Shown here piece after piece: positions 14,212 to 14,298 of a stretch of DNA of 14,298 nt. The notes below the pieces were generated by a model. The model did not search any database, was not told where the DNA came from, and was given only the letters and a program-made list of their open reading frames with translations. This stretch comes from an uncultured Ignavibacteria bacterium (GTDB lineage Bacteria > Bacteroidota > Ignavibacteria > Tepidaquicellales > Tepidaquicellaceae). The position numbers were made by a program, and so were the translations under genes. Positions within the stretch are counted from its first letter, which is position 1. Every line of letters begins with the position of its first letter. Location of the stretch: NCBI GenBank assembly GCA_937974175.1, contig CALJIG010000002.1, positions 1 through 14,298 of the forward strand, given 5' to 3'.

Positions 14212-14298
14212 ATGAAAAAATTATTTTTTGTATTTCTGTTTGTACTTTCTGCTGCTGCTGCTTTCAGTCAGGAGCTTTCATTTTCTTATCCGAAAGAT
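14212..14298 (+). CDS. Start of an exported protein, cut by the window end
   Basis: Only the first 29 codons are present. They encode a clear signal peptide, MKKLFFVFLFVLSAAAAFSQ, with cleavage probably after AFS or FSQ, then ELSFSYPKD. There is no lipobox cysteine, so it is a Sec substrate but not a lipoprotein as far as seen. It starts 11 bp after the preceding lipoprotein gene and is likely co-transcribed with it. Function cannot be judged. Confidence 0.7.
   Translation, partial: MKKLFFVFLFVLSAAAAFSQELSFSYPKD

Overview
The window looks like chromosomal DNA of a low-GC member of the Bacteroidota/Ignavibacteria (FCB) lineage. The main evidence is a secreted beta-helix protein that ends in a type A sorting domain of the type IX secretion system, with the NYPNPFNP signature common in Ignavibacteria and relatives. 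AT-rich spacers, several genes without an obvious Shine-Dalgarno sequence, and Bacteroidota-style lipoproteins fit this. The phylum call is an inference from these signatures; no rRNA gene is present.

Layout. (1) 1-3482: two families of short tandem repeats, then a 1087-residue T9SS cargo protein. (2) 3483-4289: about 800 bp without a convincing gene. It holds the 3' half of a tRNA-Glu gene, cut off just before the anticodon loop. This looks like an attachment-site scar or tRNA relic. Two weak short reading frames and a strong hairpin are also there. (3) 4290-6483: a single-domain rhodanese (minus strand), then a membrane fatty acyl desaturase and a secreted protein of two Ig-like repeats (plus strand), closed by a clear intrinsic terminator. 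(4) 6605-6829: a small Cys-containing, possibly zinc-binding protein (minus strand), divergent from the next operon. (5) 7094-12303: an iron-sulfur cluster (ISC) operon in the order iscR-iscS-iscU-iscA-hscB-hscA, closed by a hairpin plus T-run. (6) 12423-13049: an Fe/Mn superoxide dismutase. (7) 13079-14298: two lipoproteins and the start of a third exported protein, cut by the window end.

How the genes work together. IscS takes sulfur from cysteine and passes it to the scaffold IscU. IscU carries the LPPVK motif that HscA recognises, and HscB with HscA drives cluster release to carriers such as IscA. IscR has the cysteines expected for cluster sensing and probably represses its own operon: two near-identical GAC(T/A)AATTTAGTC dyads lie upstream of its GTG start. 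Ferredoxin (fdx) and iscX, which end the E. coli operon, are absent; sodB follows instead. An ISC system is notable here because most Bacteroidota rely on SUF. The iscA-hscB gap is filled by four hairpins, two of them near-perfect palindromes related to a dispersed repeat type. A TTG-initiated reading of hscB would run into this repeat, so the start is placed at the downstream ATG.
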